A stretch of DNA of 64,000 nt. It comes from Dyadobacter sp. CY326 (GTDB taxonomy: Bacteria; Bacteroidota; Bacteroidia; Cytophagales; Spirosomataceae). This document shows, piece after piece, positions 25,385 through 34,334 of this stretch. The DNA lies in assembly GCF_021390515.1 (NCBI RefSeq), contig NZ_JAJUXI010000013.1:176415-240414 (forward strand), in the 5' to 3' direction. The first letter of the stretch is position 1; every line of letters begins with the position of its first letter. The notes under the pieces are model-generated. The model made no database searches, was not told where the DNA came from, and saw only the letters and a program-made list of their open reading frames with translations. Both the position numbers and the translations under genes were made by a program.

Positions 25385-27139
25385 TTGCATAAATCTACTT
25401 ATACAAAGGATTTCAACGACTTGTGGGAAAAAGAGAGGGAGTTGAAATCCCGCTGGGGCAACATTCTGTTCTGTGTCGCCTATCTGGTCGGTTATCCAGC
25501 GACGGCGCTGCTTTATTTGATACAAAATGATCCTGCTTTTAAGCAGATCTTAGCCGCGGAACTCATCCTTAGCGGCATCATTATCATTTTACTAATTCTG
25601 CATTTCCGGGGGAAAATCAAGGCGCAAACTGCGTCGTTCCTTGCAAATATGACGTTGGTGCCGGTTCATGCCTACATTCTTGCCGAAGTGCCGCATGCAT
25701 CTTACGACCGCGCAAGTCTTAATATGACGCTGGGATTAATGTTTGCGTATTTTGTGCTCCGTTGGCCGCTGAATTATAGCATAATTCTGACAACTTCGAT
25801 TTTCATCATATTTCCGCCCGCGCTATATTATGGCCATCCCAGTTATTTTTACCAGTTTTTCAGCCAGGGAGGTTTGTTCTTTTTCTTGGGTCAAATGTTG
25901 TTTCCTTTCATCATGTATTTCCATGAAAGCAGAAAGAAACACGAGTTTTTTTACCAATATAGTCTCGGGAAACAAAATGAGCTGCTCGAAAAACAGAAAC
26001 TAATCGCTGAGAATGCAACATTGGCAAAGTCAGAATTCTTGTCCACAATGAGCCATGAAATCAGGACGCCGTTGAATGGGATCGTTGGGATTGTGCATCT
26101 TTTGGAAGAAAATAAATCGAGGGATGAGGAGGAAAAGGAGCTGATCCAGACGCTGAAATTCTCCGCGACGCATTTGATGGCAGTTGTAAATGAAATTCTC
26201 GATTTCAATAAAATCAATTCCAATCATGTAAAATTGCATCCGGTCAACTTCAATCTGGATGAATTATCAAGAAACCTCTACAACAGTTTCCTCCCGCGGG
26301 CCAGTGAAAAAGAGCTGGAATTAATCTTTGAATCGTCGCCCGAGCTTCCTGAACTTTATGGCGACCAGGTCAGGCTGAGCCAGATCATTACAAATCTGGT
26401 GCACAATGCAATTAAGTTTACGGACAAAGGATTCGTCAGGTTTTCGGTAAATGAGGTTAGCCGGAAAGCAGATTTTATTAAGCTGGAATTTGTAGTTGCG
26501 GACAGCGGAATTGGCATTTCGAAGGATCAGCAGTCGAATGTTTTTGAGATTTTTACGCAGGTTAAAAGCCTTGTCAAGCGACAGGATGGAGGCACAGGCC
26601 TTGGATTAGCGATTTCAAAGGAGCTCGTTCGGCTCTTCGGCGGCGAGCTCGAACTGAAAAGTGAGCTTGGCAAAGGATCTGCTTTTTCATTTCAGATTGA
26701 ATTACAATATGCGGCAAAAATCAGCCCTGCTCCCAAATCAGAAAAAATCGCAATGCCAGCATTGAATGCGGCCATTAAAGTCTTGCTTGTGGACGACAAT
26801 GCGACGAATTTAATCTTTGCCACAACGCTGCTGAAACGAAAAGACATTCTGTTTGATCTCGCTTCGGATGGAAAGCAAGCTTTTGAAAAATATTTAACCG
26901 GCGGCTACGACCTGATTTTTATGGATTTGCGAATGCCCGTTATGGATGGTTTTGAAGCGACGAAATTGATCCGGGAAAAAGACCAGGACATTCCAATTAT
27001 CGCTTTAACCGCCTCGGCGTTTGAAGATGAGCGGGAACGGGCATTGGCAAATGGTTTCAGCGATTATCTCGTAAAACCATTCTTGCCACCTGACTTTTAC
27101 AAAATCATTTACACCCACATTAAAACCGACACCAATTAA
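25385..27139 (+). CDS. Hybrid sensor histidine kinase/response regulator
   Basis: A 584-residue hybrid kinase. The N-terminal part (residues 25-180) has about six membrane helices and no periplasmic sensor domain. Then come a coiled linker, HisKA with phospho-acceptor H224 (STMSHEIRTPLNG), HATPase_c (NLVHNAIKFTDKG, ADSGIGIS, GGTGLGLAIS), and a receiver domain with phospho-aspartate D514 (IFMDLRMPVMDG) and lysine in DYLVKPF. The start is a TTG at 25385; I saw no better ATG. There is no cognate regulator beside it and the signal is unknown. Confidence 0.9.
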   Translation: MHKSTYTKDFNDLWEKERELKSRWGNILFCVAYLVGYPATALLYLIQNDPAFKQILAAELILSGIIIILLILHFRGKIKAQTASFLANMTLVPVHAYILAEVPHASYDRASLNMTLGLMFAYFVLRWPLNYSIILTTSIFIIFPPALYYGHPSYFYQFFSQGGLFFFLGQMLFPFIMYFHESRKKHEFFYQYSLGKQNELLEKQKLIAENATLAKSEFLSTMSHEIRTPLNGIVGIVHLLEENKSRDEEEKELIQTLKFSATHLMAVVNEILDFNKINSNHVKLHPVNFNLDELSRNLYNSFLPRASEKELELIFESSPELPELYGDQVRLSQIITNLVHNAIKFTDKGFVRFSVNEVSRKADFIKLEFVVADSGIGISKDQQSNVFEIFTQVKSLVKRQDGGTGLGLAISKELVRLFGGELELKSELGKGSAFSFQIELQYAAKISPAPKSEKIAMPALNAAIKVLLVDDNATNLIFATTLLKRKDILFDLASDGKQAFEKYLTGGYDLIFMDLRMPVMDGFEATKLIREKDQDIPIIALTASAFEDERERALANGFSDYLVKPFLPPDFYKIIYTHIKTDTN

Positions 27140-27149
27140 CTCAATTCCA

Positions 27150-28145
27150 TCACTTCACTTTTTGACGCCGTTGCATTGCTTCCCGCCATGTTGTGAGGAT
27201 AATTCCCTCTTTCTCAATGTATTTCTTTAATTCCGGATCGATCATTGCCAAGTAATCGCCTTCCCGCGTAGGCCATGAATCGGACACGTGGGGGAACACT
27301 TCTGTGTGGATTGTGCAATGCATGATGACCATTGTAAGGCCAGGTTTCAGGTTTTTTATCGCATTAATGTATTTCTCAGTCTTATATTTTTGGAGCGCTT
27401 TCTCTGATTTATCCCCGTTCTCAGGCCCTTTCCAGCCGTAACTTGTGTTTTCAAGGTCATCCAGCACAGGCAAGCCTGCATTCCATAACTGCTTTCCGAT
27501 CGTTTGAGTCATTTCAAATTGATCCGCGATCATCTTTTCCTCAGCCTTGATCGACGTGTTATGGCCTCCGGGAAACATCACGGGAATCTTTTCTTGCATT
27601 CCCACTTTGAGATATCGCTCCATAAATTCGGGCGTCGCGAAAAGCGTTCCCATATGCGAATCCATGTGCGTGGGCTCAAAGCCCATTGTGCGTGCGCGTT
27701 CCAGCTGAGCACGGATTTCCGTTTCAACTTCATCCGCAGATGCATTTTTGACAACATCGGCAACACTGCGCCACATTGCACCTTCCGGATCGACGAGCCC
27801 TTTCACCTTCGGCTTTCCGGCAAGCGGTGCCCAGCGATAATCTTTCCATTCCGAGGTCATTGTAAGGTGAAGTCCCGCGTCCAGGTCTTTATTTTCTTTC
27901 CAATAATTTACAAAACCCGGCACCCAGCCACACGGCATCATCACGCTCAGCGAATTGGCAACCCCATTCCGGATCGCCTTAATAGCGCCCTGATTAGATT
28001 CATAGGACATGCCGACGTCATCAACGTGAATGATCAGCACTTTTTTTCCTTTCGGATAACCGAGCTTTTCAGCGTAAGTTTCAGCAGTTTGCGCCATTAA
28101 TGCAGAGGATAACAAAATGAGTGAGAATGCGAAAAGTTGTTTCAT
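27150..28145 (-). CDS. YdjC/ChbG-family carbohydrate deacetylase, secreted
   Basis: A 331-residue protein: signal peptide MKQLFAFSLILLSSALMAQ, then the YdjC fold. The metal-binding parts are IHVDDVGMSYESNQGAIKAI (Asp-Asp), DAGLHLTMTSEW (His), and MGFEPTHMDSHMGTLFATPE (His-x-x-x-His). Family members remove acetyl groups from oligosaccharides such as chitobiose. I took the second ATG (28145), which has AAGG six bases upstream; 28157 would add four residues. Export to periplasm or outside is expected. Confidence 0.85.
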   Translation of the reverse strand: MKQLFAFSLILLSSALMAQTAETYAEKLGYPKGKKVLIIHVDDVGMSYESNQGAIKAIRNGVANSLSVMMPCGWVPGFVNYWKENKDLDAGLHLTMTSEWKDYRWAPLAGKPKVKGLVDPEGAMWRSVADVVKNASADEVETEIRAQLERARTMGFEPTHMDSHMGTLFATPEFMERYLKVGMQEKIPVMFPGGHNTSIKAEEKMIADQFEMTQTIGKQLWNAGLPVLDDLENTSYGWKGPENGDKSEKALQKYKTEKYINAIKNLKPGLTMVIMHCTIHTEVFPHVSDSWPTREGDYLAMIDPELKKYIEKEGIILTTWREAMQRRQKVK

Positions 28146-28310
28146 ATGGACCTTCATAGCCAGGGTTTTTAAGTTAAGGCAAATTGCATTATTAATTACC
28201 CGTTTTGCCTTTAATCAGACTATCGCGCCCAATCCGCTTCTCCGGTCTGATACAATAGCCCCCCGATTTTCACGTTATTTGCCAAATCTCACCCACCCCG
28301 ACTTTTTCGC

Positions 28311-29291
28311 ATGAGCCATTTTCGCAGCCTGCTAACCTGTTTGTTTTTGTTATCAATGCATGCAGTCAATGCCCAACATTTCTCATTAAGCCGACTTTTT
28401 TATCCAAACCTGACATTAAAAGCAGATTACACAGTGCCATCCAGCATGAATGGAACGCAGGATTATGGCTTGTCAAGAACGGGTTTTTTAGGAATCATTC
28501 CCATTCACAGCGAAGTGCAATTGGGTTATAGTCTGCGAAAAAAGTTTGATTTGCGGGCTGTTCACACAGTTATGCTAGCTCAATACAACCAGATCCAGCC
28601 CACCGTAGACGGCAAGAACAACCCTGAAAATGGTTATAAAACACTTTCACTTGGCGTAATTCGTCTGCAAGCAAGCATTAAGGATCGACTTTGGGTGTAT
28701 GGCGGCGGGTTGGGAATGACAGAAACCAATGAGACGTTTTTCAGTCCGCAGCCATTTTTTTGGGGAGGCGCGGCGCGGATGCACATTCTTGGGTTAAGGA
28801 CGCAAATTCTTTATGGTTCCGTGTTGGCTTATAATCAAAAGCTACGTTTCGTGCCTGTTTTTGGGGTAAACAAAGGTTTGGGAAGACATTGGCGCGTATC
28901 TGCATTGCTGCCTTTTATGGCCAATGCAAATTACAAAGCAACAAAATGGTTTAATGTGGATTTTCTGGCGGGCTTAAATGGATACAGCGGCGGTTTCCAA
29001 GTTCAAACACCTGAGGAAAAGACGCTTAGGAGAGAAAATTATCGCCAGATTAAAACGGGGATTTCTGCCAATGCGCATTTGTTTACAGCAATCAATGTCT
29101 CCGTGGAAGCCGGCGTAAGCACTTTTCGCCAGATCAAAACATTCAACAGCGCAAGGCAAACGCTTACGTCAGCCACGCCTGCCACGACGCCTTACATTGG
29201 CGCAAGCGTGCGTTACATTACAAGCAGATCCAAGCTTTCATCCAAATTCACCAAAAGAATGGGCCTGGGCCAGTCCGGGGTGAATTGGTAA
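28311..29291 (+). CDS. Outer-membrane beta-barrel protein (DUF6268-like)
   Basis: A 326-residue protein with a signal peptide (SLLTCLFLLSMHAVNAQ) followed by alternating hydrophobic strands typical of a barrel, such as GYSLRKKFDLRAVHTVMLAQ and LWVYGGGLGMTETNETFF. The whole-length pattern resembles the DUF6268 outer-membrane family, by eye only. No plug domain or T9SS tail is present. Function is unknown. It is transcribed divergently from the deacetylase across 165 bases. Confidence 0.65.
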   Translation: MSHFRSLLTCLFLLSMHAVNAQHFSLSRLFYPNLTLKADYTVPSSMNGTQDYGLSRTGFLGIIPIHSEVQLGYSLRKKFDLRAVHTVMLAQYNQIQPTVDGKNNPENGYKTLSLGVIRLQASIKDRLWVYGGGLGMTETNETFFSPQPFFWGGAARMHILGLRTQILYGSVLAYNQKLRFVPVFGVNKGLGRHWRVSALLPFMANANYKATKWFNVDFLAGLNGYSGGFQVQTPEEKTLRRENYRQIKTGISANAHLFTAINVSVEAGVSTFRQIKTFNSARQTLTSATPATTPYIGASVRYITSRSKLSSKFTKRMGLGQSGVNW

Positions 29292-29312
29292 TTGGGTTAG
29301 GTTAATGTCCCG

Positions 29313-30308
29313 TTAGGCGAATGCTGGCGGAATAATCAGATTCAACGCTTCCGTTTTCAACAATTCCTTATCGATAGGCACCACGCCAACCAATTCGCAA
29401 ACAAGGCCTCCGCCCAGGTTAGAAATTGCAGCAATGGTTTTGGGAGGCAAGCCCAGCGCAACGCAACAGGCGGCAATGCTAATCACCGTGTCACCCGCGC
29501 CAGAAACGTCCGCAATCTGGCGGATATGCGCAGGCAATTTGTGCACTTCGTCCTGAAAATCGATGATCACTCCTCGCTCGGAAAGCGTAATTAAAGCGCC
29601 CGCAACATTCAGCGTTTCTTTCAAATGCTGAACAGCACTGCGAAGTTCTTCCGGATTATCCACATTAAAGTCAATTTTCAAGCCCTCGCGCAGTTCTTTC
29701 AGGTTGGGTTTGAATAATGTGATGTGATTGTAAGCTAAAAAGTTTCGTTTCTTTGGATCAACGACCGTCGGGACATTGTGTTCGTTGGCGAATGCAGTGA
29801 TCTCGGCAATGGACTCAGCAGTAAGGACGCCTTTGTCATAATCCTCAAAAATAATCACATTGCTGCTCGGAATCAGTTCTTTGGCCTTTGCAATCAGTTT
29901 TTCAGTTTCAGTTTTCGAAACAGGTTTATCCGTTTCTGTATCAATGCGGACGACTTGTTGGGAACCGGCGATAATGCGTTCTTTGATTGTTGTTATCCTG
30001 TTTTCGCTGCGAATAAGTCCTTCGCAGTTCAAACCCTTGTCCTTCAAACTGTTTTGGAGCAAATCCCCTGAACTGTCTGTTCCAATAACCGAACAAATAA
30101 TAGCCTCAGCGCCTAGCGATTGAACATTAAGCAACACATTTCCAGCTCCGCCCAGACGATATTCGCGTTTCTGAACATTAACAACAGGAACGGGAGCTTC
30201 TGGCGAAATCCTTTCTACTTTTCCCCAAACATATGAGTCGAGCATTACATCTCCGATAACCAGTACACGCAATTGGTTGAATGCTTCAAAAACCTGATTG
30301 ATATCCAT
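29313..30308 (-). CDS. hldA: D-glycero-beta-D-manno-heptose-7-phosphate kinase
   Basis: A 331-residue PfkB-type sugar kinase matching the RfaE N-terminal domain: FNQLRVLVIGDVMLDSYVWG, RISPEAPVPVVNV, YRLGGAGNVLLNVQSLGAEA, and the catalytic Asp273 in DVSGAGDTVISIAA. It phosphorylates heptose-7-phosphate at C1 for ADP-heptose synthesis (lipopolysaccharide core). The adenylyltransferase domain of bifunctional HldE is absent, so a separate hldC-type protein must exist elsewhere. Confidence 0.88.
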   Translation of the reverse strand: MDINQVFEAFNQLRVLVIGDVMLDSYVWGKVERISPEAPVPVVNVQKREYRLGGAGNVLLNVQSLGAEAIICSVIGTDSSGDLLQNSLKDKGLNCEGLIRSENRITTIKERIIAGSQQVVRIDTETDKPVSKTETEKLIAKAKELIPSSNVIIFEDYDKGVLTAESIAEITAFANEHNVPTVVDPKKRNFLAYNHITLFKPNLKELREGLKIDFNVDNPEELRSAVQHLKETLNVAGALITLSERGVIIDFQDEVHKLPAHIRQIADVSGAGDTVISIAACCVALGLPPKTIAAISNLGGGLVCELVGVVPIDKELLKTEALNLIIPPAFA

Positions 30309-30350
30309 TAAAATTCTAGCGCTGTTTTATTTACAATATAAATTAAGAGG

Positions 30351-30779
30351 TCAAACGTTTGCAACAAAATGAAGGCTTGTCACCTGAAAACGTTTGTTTA
30401 AATAGAGCCTGTGCGCATCCGTTCGCGCCTCACTTACGCCAGAATCCAGGTGCACTTGGGCGTAATTTTCATTTTTGGCATAAGCCAGAATCCAATCGAC
30501 GAGCATTCCTGCAAAACCCTTACCGCGATGTTCCGGGATTGTCGAAAGGTCATCTATATAAATGTAATCGCCGCGGAAAAGGTTGTAACCGGTTTCAAAA
30601 ACAGCAATTGCTGCTGCTTCACCATTTTCCTCAACAAAAATAATCTGCCGGTTATCTGCAAGCGTCTTTTTTACCGCTTCAAAATAAATATCATCCGTTA
30701 ATGAAGGCCGCAATGCCTGAATTGCCCTGCGGCATTTCCGAATGTCTTCATCTGTTTTTACAGTTTGAATGGGCATCAT
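30351..30779 (-). CDS. GNAT-family N-acetyltransferase
   Basis: A 142-residue protein with the GNAT acetyl-CoA signature IDDLSTIPEHRGKGFAGMLV followed by DWILAYAKNENYAQVHLDSG and the C-terminal AHRLYLNKRFQVTSLHFV. Substrate unknown. Its start overlaps the ribBA stop by 4 bases, so it is translationally coupled to riboflavin synthesis genes. Confidence 0.87.
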   Translation of the reverse strand: MMPIQTVKTDEDIRKCRRAIQALRPSLTDDIYFEAVKKTLADNRQIIFVEENGEAAAIAVFETGYNLFRGDYIYIDDLSTIPEHRGKGFAGMLVDWILAYAKNENYAQVHLDSGVSEARTDAHRLYLNKRFQVTSLHFVANV

Positions 30780-32023
30780 CCTTTGTTCACCGGGATTGAG
30801 AGGTTGCTCAGGTTGTGGCCCATTTTATCTCTTTTTGTAAGGAGATATTTTTCGTTATGCGGATTAGCAGGGATTTCAACATTGACAGAATCAACGATTT
30901 CAAGGCCATAACCGATTAATCCAGCCCGTTTTTTTGGATTATTGGTGATCAAACGCAATTTGGTAACGTCAAGATCGCGAAGGATTTGTGCACCAACGCC
31001 ATAATCCCGGTCGTCCATTGGAAAGCCAAGTTCAAGGTTAGCTTCAACCGTGTCGCGACCCATTTCCTGCAATTTATAGGCTCTTAATTTGTTCAGAAGC
31101 CCAATTCCGCGACCTTCCTGGTTCATGTATACGATCACGCCTTTGCCTGCCTTATCAACCATCTCCATTGCAGCATGCAACTGCGGACCACAATCGCAAC
31201 GGCACGAACCGAAAATATCGCCTGTAACGCACGATGAATGTACACGAACGAGGACAGGCTCGTCTTTTTCCCAAGTTCCTTTTACCAAAGCCAAATGCAG
31301 ATCGCCGGTGTTGATCTGGCGATAGGCGATCAGGTCGAAGTGTCCCCATTTGGTGGGCATATCCACGCCAATCTCGCGTTTGATCAAAGACTCTTGCTGC
31401 AATCTGTATTCAATCAAGTCCTTAATGCTGACCAGTTTAAGGTTGAATCGATTGGCAATTTCCCGAAGCTGCGGAAGTCTGGCCATGGAGCCATCTTCAT
31501 TTAAGATCTCAACCAAAACGCCAGCGGGAGCCAATCCGGCAAGTCTCGGAAAGTCAATTGCAGCTTCTGTATGGCCCGTTCTTCTCAAAACGCCGCCTTT
31601 TTTTGCTCTTAATGGAAAAATATGGCCCGGGCGACCGAGGTCTTCCGGAGCGGTCTGCGGGTCCACGAGTGCCTTGATGGTTTTGGAGCGGTCGCTGGCG
31701 GAAATTCCCGTTGTGCAGCCGTGTCCCAGCAAGTCAACAGAAACGGTAAATGCGGTTTCGTGAAGGGCAGTATTATTACCAACCATCATTTCGAGGTTCA
31801 GCTCAGCACAACGCTCTTCGGTGATCGGAACGCAGATGAGACCTCGTCCTTCGCGCGCCATAAAGTTGACGATTTCCGGGGTTATCAGCTCAGCTGCGCA
31901 AATAAAGTCACCCTCATTTTCACGATCTTCGTCATCCACAACGATGATCATTTCTCCTCTTTTTATAGCCGCTATGGCCTCATCTATGGAATCCAGAACT
32001 ATTGGAATGCTATTATTATTCAT
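30776..32023 (-). CDS. ribBA: Bifunctional 3,4-DHBP synthase / GTP cyclohydrolase II
   Basis: A 415-residue fusion that supplies both precursors of riboflavin. Residues 1 to about 205 are DHBP synthase (MIIVVDDEDRENEGDFICAA, TGISASDRSKTIKALVDP, LRRTGHTEAAIDF). The rest is GTP cyclohydrolase II, with the zinc cysteines in SSCVTGDIFGSCRCDCGPQL and the catalytic region YMNQEGRGIGLLNKLRAY. All key residues are present. A -7 box lies upstream. I found no FMN-riboswitch core in the 184-base upstream gap. Confidence 0.95.
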   Translation of the reverse strand: MNNNSIPIVLDSIDEAIAAIKRGEMIIVVDDEDRENEGDFICAAELITPEIVNFMAREGRGLICVPITEERCAELNLEMMVGNNTALHETAFTVSVDLLGHGCTTGISASDRSKTIKALVDPQTAPEDLGRPGHIFPLRAKKGGVLRRTGHTEAAIDFPRLAGLAPAGVLVEILNEDGSMARLPQLREIANRFNLKLVSIKDLIEYRLQQESLIKREIGVDMPTKWGHFDLIAYRQINTGDLHLALVKGTWEKDEPVLVRVHSSCVTGDIFGSCRCDCGPQLHAAMEMVDKAGKGVIVYMNQEGRGIGLLNKLRAYKLQEMGRDTVEANLELGFPMDDRDYGVGAQILRDLDVTKLRLITNNPKKRAGLIGYGLEIVDSVNVEIPANPHNEKYLLTKRDKMGHNLSNLSIPVNKG

Positions 32024-32073
32024 TAATCAAGTTGACGAAAAATAGTTTTAGACAAAAACTCGTTTTTACTCAG

Positions 32074-32081
32074 CAAAGGTA
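32074..32081 (-). promoter_or_regulatory. -7 promoter element before ribBA
   Basis: On the minus strand TACCTTTG, an exact TAnnTTTG, 50 bases upstream of the ribBA ATG. The -33 box is not clear. Confidence 0.5.
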
Positions 32082-32207
32082 CATTGTTAATGTTGAAAAG
32101 TTCTATTTTTGAACCTCCATTGCATCTTAACAAAGCTTTTGGCTTATCCGTTTCAATGATCAGCAGGAACTAACCAGCCCGTCATTTTGAGATAATTTTA
32201 CTCATCT

Positions 32208-34154
32208 ATGAAGATTAACCTACTGATATTGTTTTTGTTAAGTGCATTTTTGTTTTTTGATAAAGATGCTCAGGGACAAAGCTTCTGTGGGACGACAGGT
32301 AAATTTCTGGTAACGCCAGCCGAAGGTTGCGCACCGTTGACTGTGAGTCTGACCAGTCAAATGACCAATGCGGAAAGCGTCACTTACGCTTATAATTTCA
32401 ACAAAAACAGCCCCGCTCCTCCGGAAAAAAAGGATCAGTCGTACGACCTTTCTCACGTGTATGATTTGCCCGGCACTTACACGATCCTCCAATATGGCAG
32501 CTTCAAAGACGTCGGTGGATTCAGCCTTTGCAAGGACGTTATCGTGAAAGAAAGCCGTGCCCCAAAGGCCGAGTTAATGACCTGCAACAACGGGCGTGTC
32601 CGACTCACATTGATTACCGACAGCATTACATTGGCTTATGACGCCATTGAAATCAACTGGGGCGACGGGTCAAATCAAACGGTGAATGTTAAAAACGGCG
32701 CGAAAAGTTTTTTTGACCATAATTATGCAAGTTCTGCAAGACCTGCGATAACAGTTCAGGGAAAATATACGGCTGGCACGTGTCTGGAAGGGCTTAAAAC
32801 AACATTGTCAGGACAAGGCAGCCCGGCGTCTCTGGCAAAAATCAGGATCAGAAGCATAGAAATGTTGCCATCCGGCGAGGCAAAAGTGCTTTATGATGGC
32901 ATGGAAGGCGTTGCAACAGAAATCTGGATTGATAGGGGTGATGGACAATTTGTCGCAACCGGAAAGGGCGGGCAGTCAGCCGGTGCGCAGTCTGCCACAA
33001 TAAGCGGTCTTAATCCGGAGCAATTATATCGGTTTAAGCTTTCTTCCAAAAACTTTTGCGATAACCTCGTTGACAGTCCGATTGTAAGCAGCTTGGTTTT
33101 GAAAGAGGGTTCCGAATCGTTGGATGAGATCATTTCAGTTGCCTGGGACCATTATCCAAACACTGAAAACATTTTGCAATATCAACTAAAACGCGACGGT
33201 TCAGTCATCTTCACCGCTGCCGATCAGCTTTTTTATTTGGATAAAGATGTAAAGTGCGGCAATGAATACAAATATGAGATTGTAGCCATTATTGCAAATG
33301 ACGTCCGGTCTTATTCGGCGCCACTCAGCCTTTCGCCAAAAAGCTCGGCCCCGGAGATTATCACAACTGCCAGTGTTTCTGTAAAAGATGCCAACATAAT
33401 TACCACGCAAGTTGCGCTAAGCGGGGAGGGGCTCACGAGCAGCTATGACCTAATTGTAGAAAGGGCAGCATTGGGGAGTCAGGATTTTCAGCAAATTTCC
33501 GCGCCGGAGAATCAGAGTCTTTTGTTTGAGGATGTCCAAGTTAACACGTCAGAAACTTCTTATTGCTATCGCTTCAATTACCAAAATGCTTGCAAATTGA
33601 GAGCTCCATCATTTAGCGCACCGGTTTGCTCAATTCTTTTACAAAATAATGTAACGGACGTAAGCTGGAATGCTGATTCGCCGTTTTCTTCCGGCGTTAA
33701 TGCTTACGATTTAATTCAGATGGACGAGCGGCACACCGTCCAGGATGAAATTCCGAAGCAATTGGGAACAAGCCACGCGCTTAACATTGCATCACAATCC
33801 GCATTTTCATTTCAGGTAAAAGCGCAATCCACTGATGAAAATCTGGTCAGTTATTCCAACATTTTAGACTTGCGAAGAGACCCGATCGTGCTCATTCCGG
33901 ATGCGTTTACACCTAACGGGGATGCATATAACGAGCGGTTTGAAGTGAAAGCCTATTTCATTTCTGATTTCAATATGTCGGTTTTCACGCGTTGGGGCGA
34001 GGTTGTGTATCAGACCAATAACAGTGCCGAAGGTTGGGATGGAAACATAAAAAGTGAAAAGGCACCAGGCGGTTATTATTTGTATAAAATAGAAATGACA
34101 GATGCATTGGGGCACACTATTGCAAAAAATGGCAGTTTTTTACTGATAAGATAG
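32208..34154 (+). CDS. T9SS cargo: PKD-like protein with CHU_C sorting domain
   Basis: A 648-residue secreted protein. Signal peptide to about AQG; PKD-like domain starting FLVTPAEGCAPLTVSLTSQM; fibronectin-like repeats (about residues 200-540); and a C-terminal gliding-motility/CHU_C domain (IPDAFTPNGDAYNERFEVKA to GSFLLIR). That tail directs export through the type IX system and surface attachment (type B sorting). The role is unknown, probably adhesin or matrix. A close paralogue follows directly. Confidence 0.87.
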   Translation: MKINLLILFLLSAFLFFDKDAQGQSFCGTTGKFLVTPAEGCAPLTVSLTSQMTNAESVTYAYNFNKNSPAPPEKKDQSYDLSHVYDLPGTYTILQYGSFKDVGGFSLCKDVIVKESRAPKAELMTCNNGRVRLTLITDSITLAYDAIEINWGDGSNQTVNVKNGAKSFFDHNYASSARPAITVQGKYTAGTCLEGLKTTLSGQGSPASLAKIRIRSIEMLPSGEAKVLYDGMEGVATEIWIDRGDGQFVATGKGGQSAGAQSATISGLNPEQLYRFKLSSKNFCDNLVDSPIVSSLVLKEGSESLDEIISVAWDHYPNTENILQYQLKRDGSVIFTAADQLFYLDKDVKCGNEYKYEIVAIIANDVRSYSAPLSLSPKSSAPEIITTASVSVKDANIITTQVALSGEGLTSSYDLIVERAALGSQDFQQISAPENQSLLFEDVQVNTSETSYCYRFNYQNACKLRAPSFSAPVCSILLQNNVTDVSWNADSPFSSGVNAYDLIQMDERHTVQDEIPKQLGTSHALNIASQSAFSFQVKAQSTDENLVSYSNILDLRRDPIVLIPDAFTPNGDAYNERFEVKAYFISDFNMSVFTRWGEVVYQTNNSAEGWDGNIKSEKAPGGYYLYKIEMTDALGHTIAKNGSFLLIR

Positions 34155-34334
34155 GACTTTTCCAATGCGTTGTTGATCGGAATAATACTTTTATCACAAA
34201 CCCGTTTAGTAGTTAAGGGTATATTTCATTTCGAAATACATTATTTTCGTTGGACCCTTTACAAAGACCGCCATCAGTTATCGCCTAATGTTATCGGAGT
34301 TTCTTAAAAAAGTCATGTCTAATAGTACACACAT

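Noticed and set aside
32024..32207. FMN riboswitch before ribBA
   Set aside because: I could not find the conserved RFN core or its stems in the 184-base gap.
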